Source of the DNA: CAYGWP01 sp964353455
Lineage (GTDB): Bacteria; Planctomycetota; Phycisphaerae; FEN-1346
Direction: 5' to 3'
Length of the DNA: 5,306 nt
Assembly: GCA_964353455.1 (NCBI GenBank)
Contig: CAYGWP010000513.1
Location: 1-5,306, forward strand
Part shown: positions 4,866 to 5,306 of the stretch, piece after piece
Layout: each line of letters starts with the position of its first letter
How positions within the stretch are numbered: the stretch's first letter is position 1
Position numbers and translations under genes: made by a program
Notes under the pieces: generated by a model
Databases searched by the model: none
What the model was told of the DNA's origin: nothing
What the model saw: only the letters and a program-made list of their open reading frames with translations

Positions 4866-5306
4866 ATCCTGTAACAGTAATGTCTATTGCGACAGACACA
4901 ACAACGGATCGTCCGCAGATTACGCAGATTGCGCAGAGATGAAAAACAAACAGCGCCGTCCGGCCTTATGAAGTCGGAGCGCAGCGCAGAGTCGCCGTGG
5001 CGACCCCCACATGGGGAGGCGAGGCGGGGGAATCCTGTAAAAGTAATGTCTATTGGGACAGAAGCAACAATGGATCGTCCGCAGATTGCGCAGAGATGAA
5101 AAACAAACAGCGCCGTCCGGCCTTATGAAGCCCCACATGGGGAGGCGCGGCGGGTGAATCCTGTAAAAGTAATGTCTATTGGGACAGAAGCAACAACGGA
5201 TCGTCCGCAGATTGCGCAGATTACGCAGAGATGAAAACAAACAGCGCCGTCCGGCCTTATGAAGCCCCACATGGGGAGGCGAGGCGGGGGAATCCTGTAA
5301 AAGTAA
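4866..5306 (+). repeat. Tandem array of 126-166-bp units, cut by the window edge
   Basis: Units begin with ATCCTGTAA at 4866, 5032, 5158 and 5292, giving lengths of 166, 126 and 134 bp plus a 15-bp start of a fourth. Each complete unit holds, in order: AGTAATGTCTATTG with a short TGTC/GACA inverted repeat; ACGGATCGTCCGCAGATT (TGGATCGT in unit 2); a variable run of 9-nt CGCAGATTR words; GCAGAGATG; CAAACAGCGCCGTCCGGCC; TTATGAAG; and a CCCCACATGGGG palindrome followed by AGGCG. Length differences are fully explained by one extra 9-nt word in units 1 and 3, a 31-nt insert in unit 1 (4974-5004), and one A fewer in unit 3. There are no unique spacers, so it is not CRISPR. It probably continues beyond the window. 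Confidence 0.93.
4974..5004. repeat. 31-nt palindrome-bearing segment unique to array unit 1
   Basis: This segment sits between TTATGAAG and CCCCACATGGGG in unit 1 and is absent from units 2 and 3, which join cleanly there. It ends in GTCGCC-GT-GGCGAC (4991-5004), a palindrome placed directly before the unit's own CCCCACATGGGG palindrome. It is either an insertion into unit 1 or a part lost from the others before amplification. Confidence 0.75.

Larger units (their letters stand above)
4025..5306. other. Gene-free, repeat-dense tract to the right window edge
   Basis: No open frame here has a recognisable domain, a ribosome binding site or protein-like composition on either strand. Those that exist run through repeats and palindromes. 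The tract carries short-period tandem repeats, inverted repeats, two NrdR-like palindromes, a three-hairpin cluster and a tandem array of long units, each listed separately. The stretch between about 4240 and 4380 is the least structured part, and I see nothing specific in it. The tract looks like an accumulation of dispersed repeat modules upstream of the minus-strand membrane operon. Confidence 0.75.

Noticed and set aside
4920..5270. Minus-strand open frame of 116 codons with internal repeats across the tandem array
   Set aside because: Its repeats come from the DNA units. Unit lengths of 166 and 134 bp are not multiples of three, so the frame shifts between units. It has no ribosome binding site or protein-like composition.
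4866..5306. CRISPR array
   Set aside because: The units repeat almost completely over 126-166 bp; there are no short repeats separated by unique spacers and no cas genes.

Overview
This 5.3 kb, GC-rich window comes from a bacterial chromosome. It has three complete genes, one gene cut by the left edge, and about 1.3 kb of gene-free, repeat-packed DNA on the right. The organism cannot be named from sequence alone. High GC, a standard bacterial RecJ, GTG start use, and intergenic DNA full of short palindromes and short-period repeats suggest an environmental lineage such as the Planctomycetota. That is a low-confidence inference.

Layout. 1-495 (+): C-terminal part of an unrecognised soluble protein. 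496-629: intergenic, with a perfect 12-bp hairpin just ahead of the next gene. 630-2390 (+): recJ, the single-strand-specific 5'-3' exonuclease, complete with all DHH/DHHA1 motifs. 2391-2581: the gap between convergent genes, holding a 110-bp MITE-like element with 17-bp perfect inverted ends and two internal hairpins. 2582-3289 and 3302-4024 (both -): a two-gene operon of similar-sized, roughly seven-helix membrane proteins that look like tandem paralogues. 4025-5306: no convincing gene.

The gene-free tract is highly structured. It holds several short-period tandem repeats (9, 10, 10 and 11 nt), a pair of palindromes matching the NrdR box consensus, nested inverted repeats, a run of three hairpins with 3-nt loops, and a tandem array of 126-166-bp units that runs off the right edge. 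The NrdR-like pair is the most informative regulatory signal, because no ribonucleotide reductase gene is visible beside it.

The genes do not form an obvious shared pathway. RecJ is a housekeeping repair enzyme, the membrane pair is of unknown function, and the right-hand tract looks like an accumulation zone for mobile or slippage-prone repeats. I see no phage, CRISPR, toxin-antitoxin or defence system.
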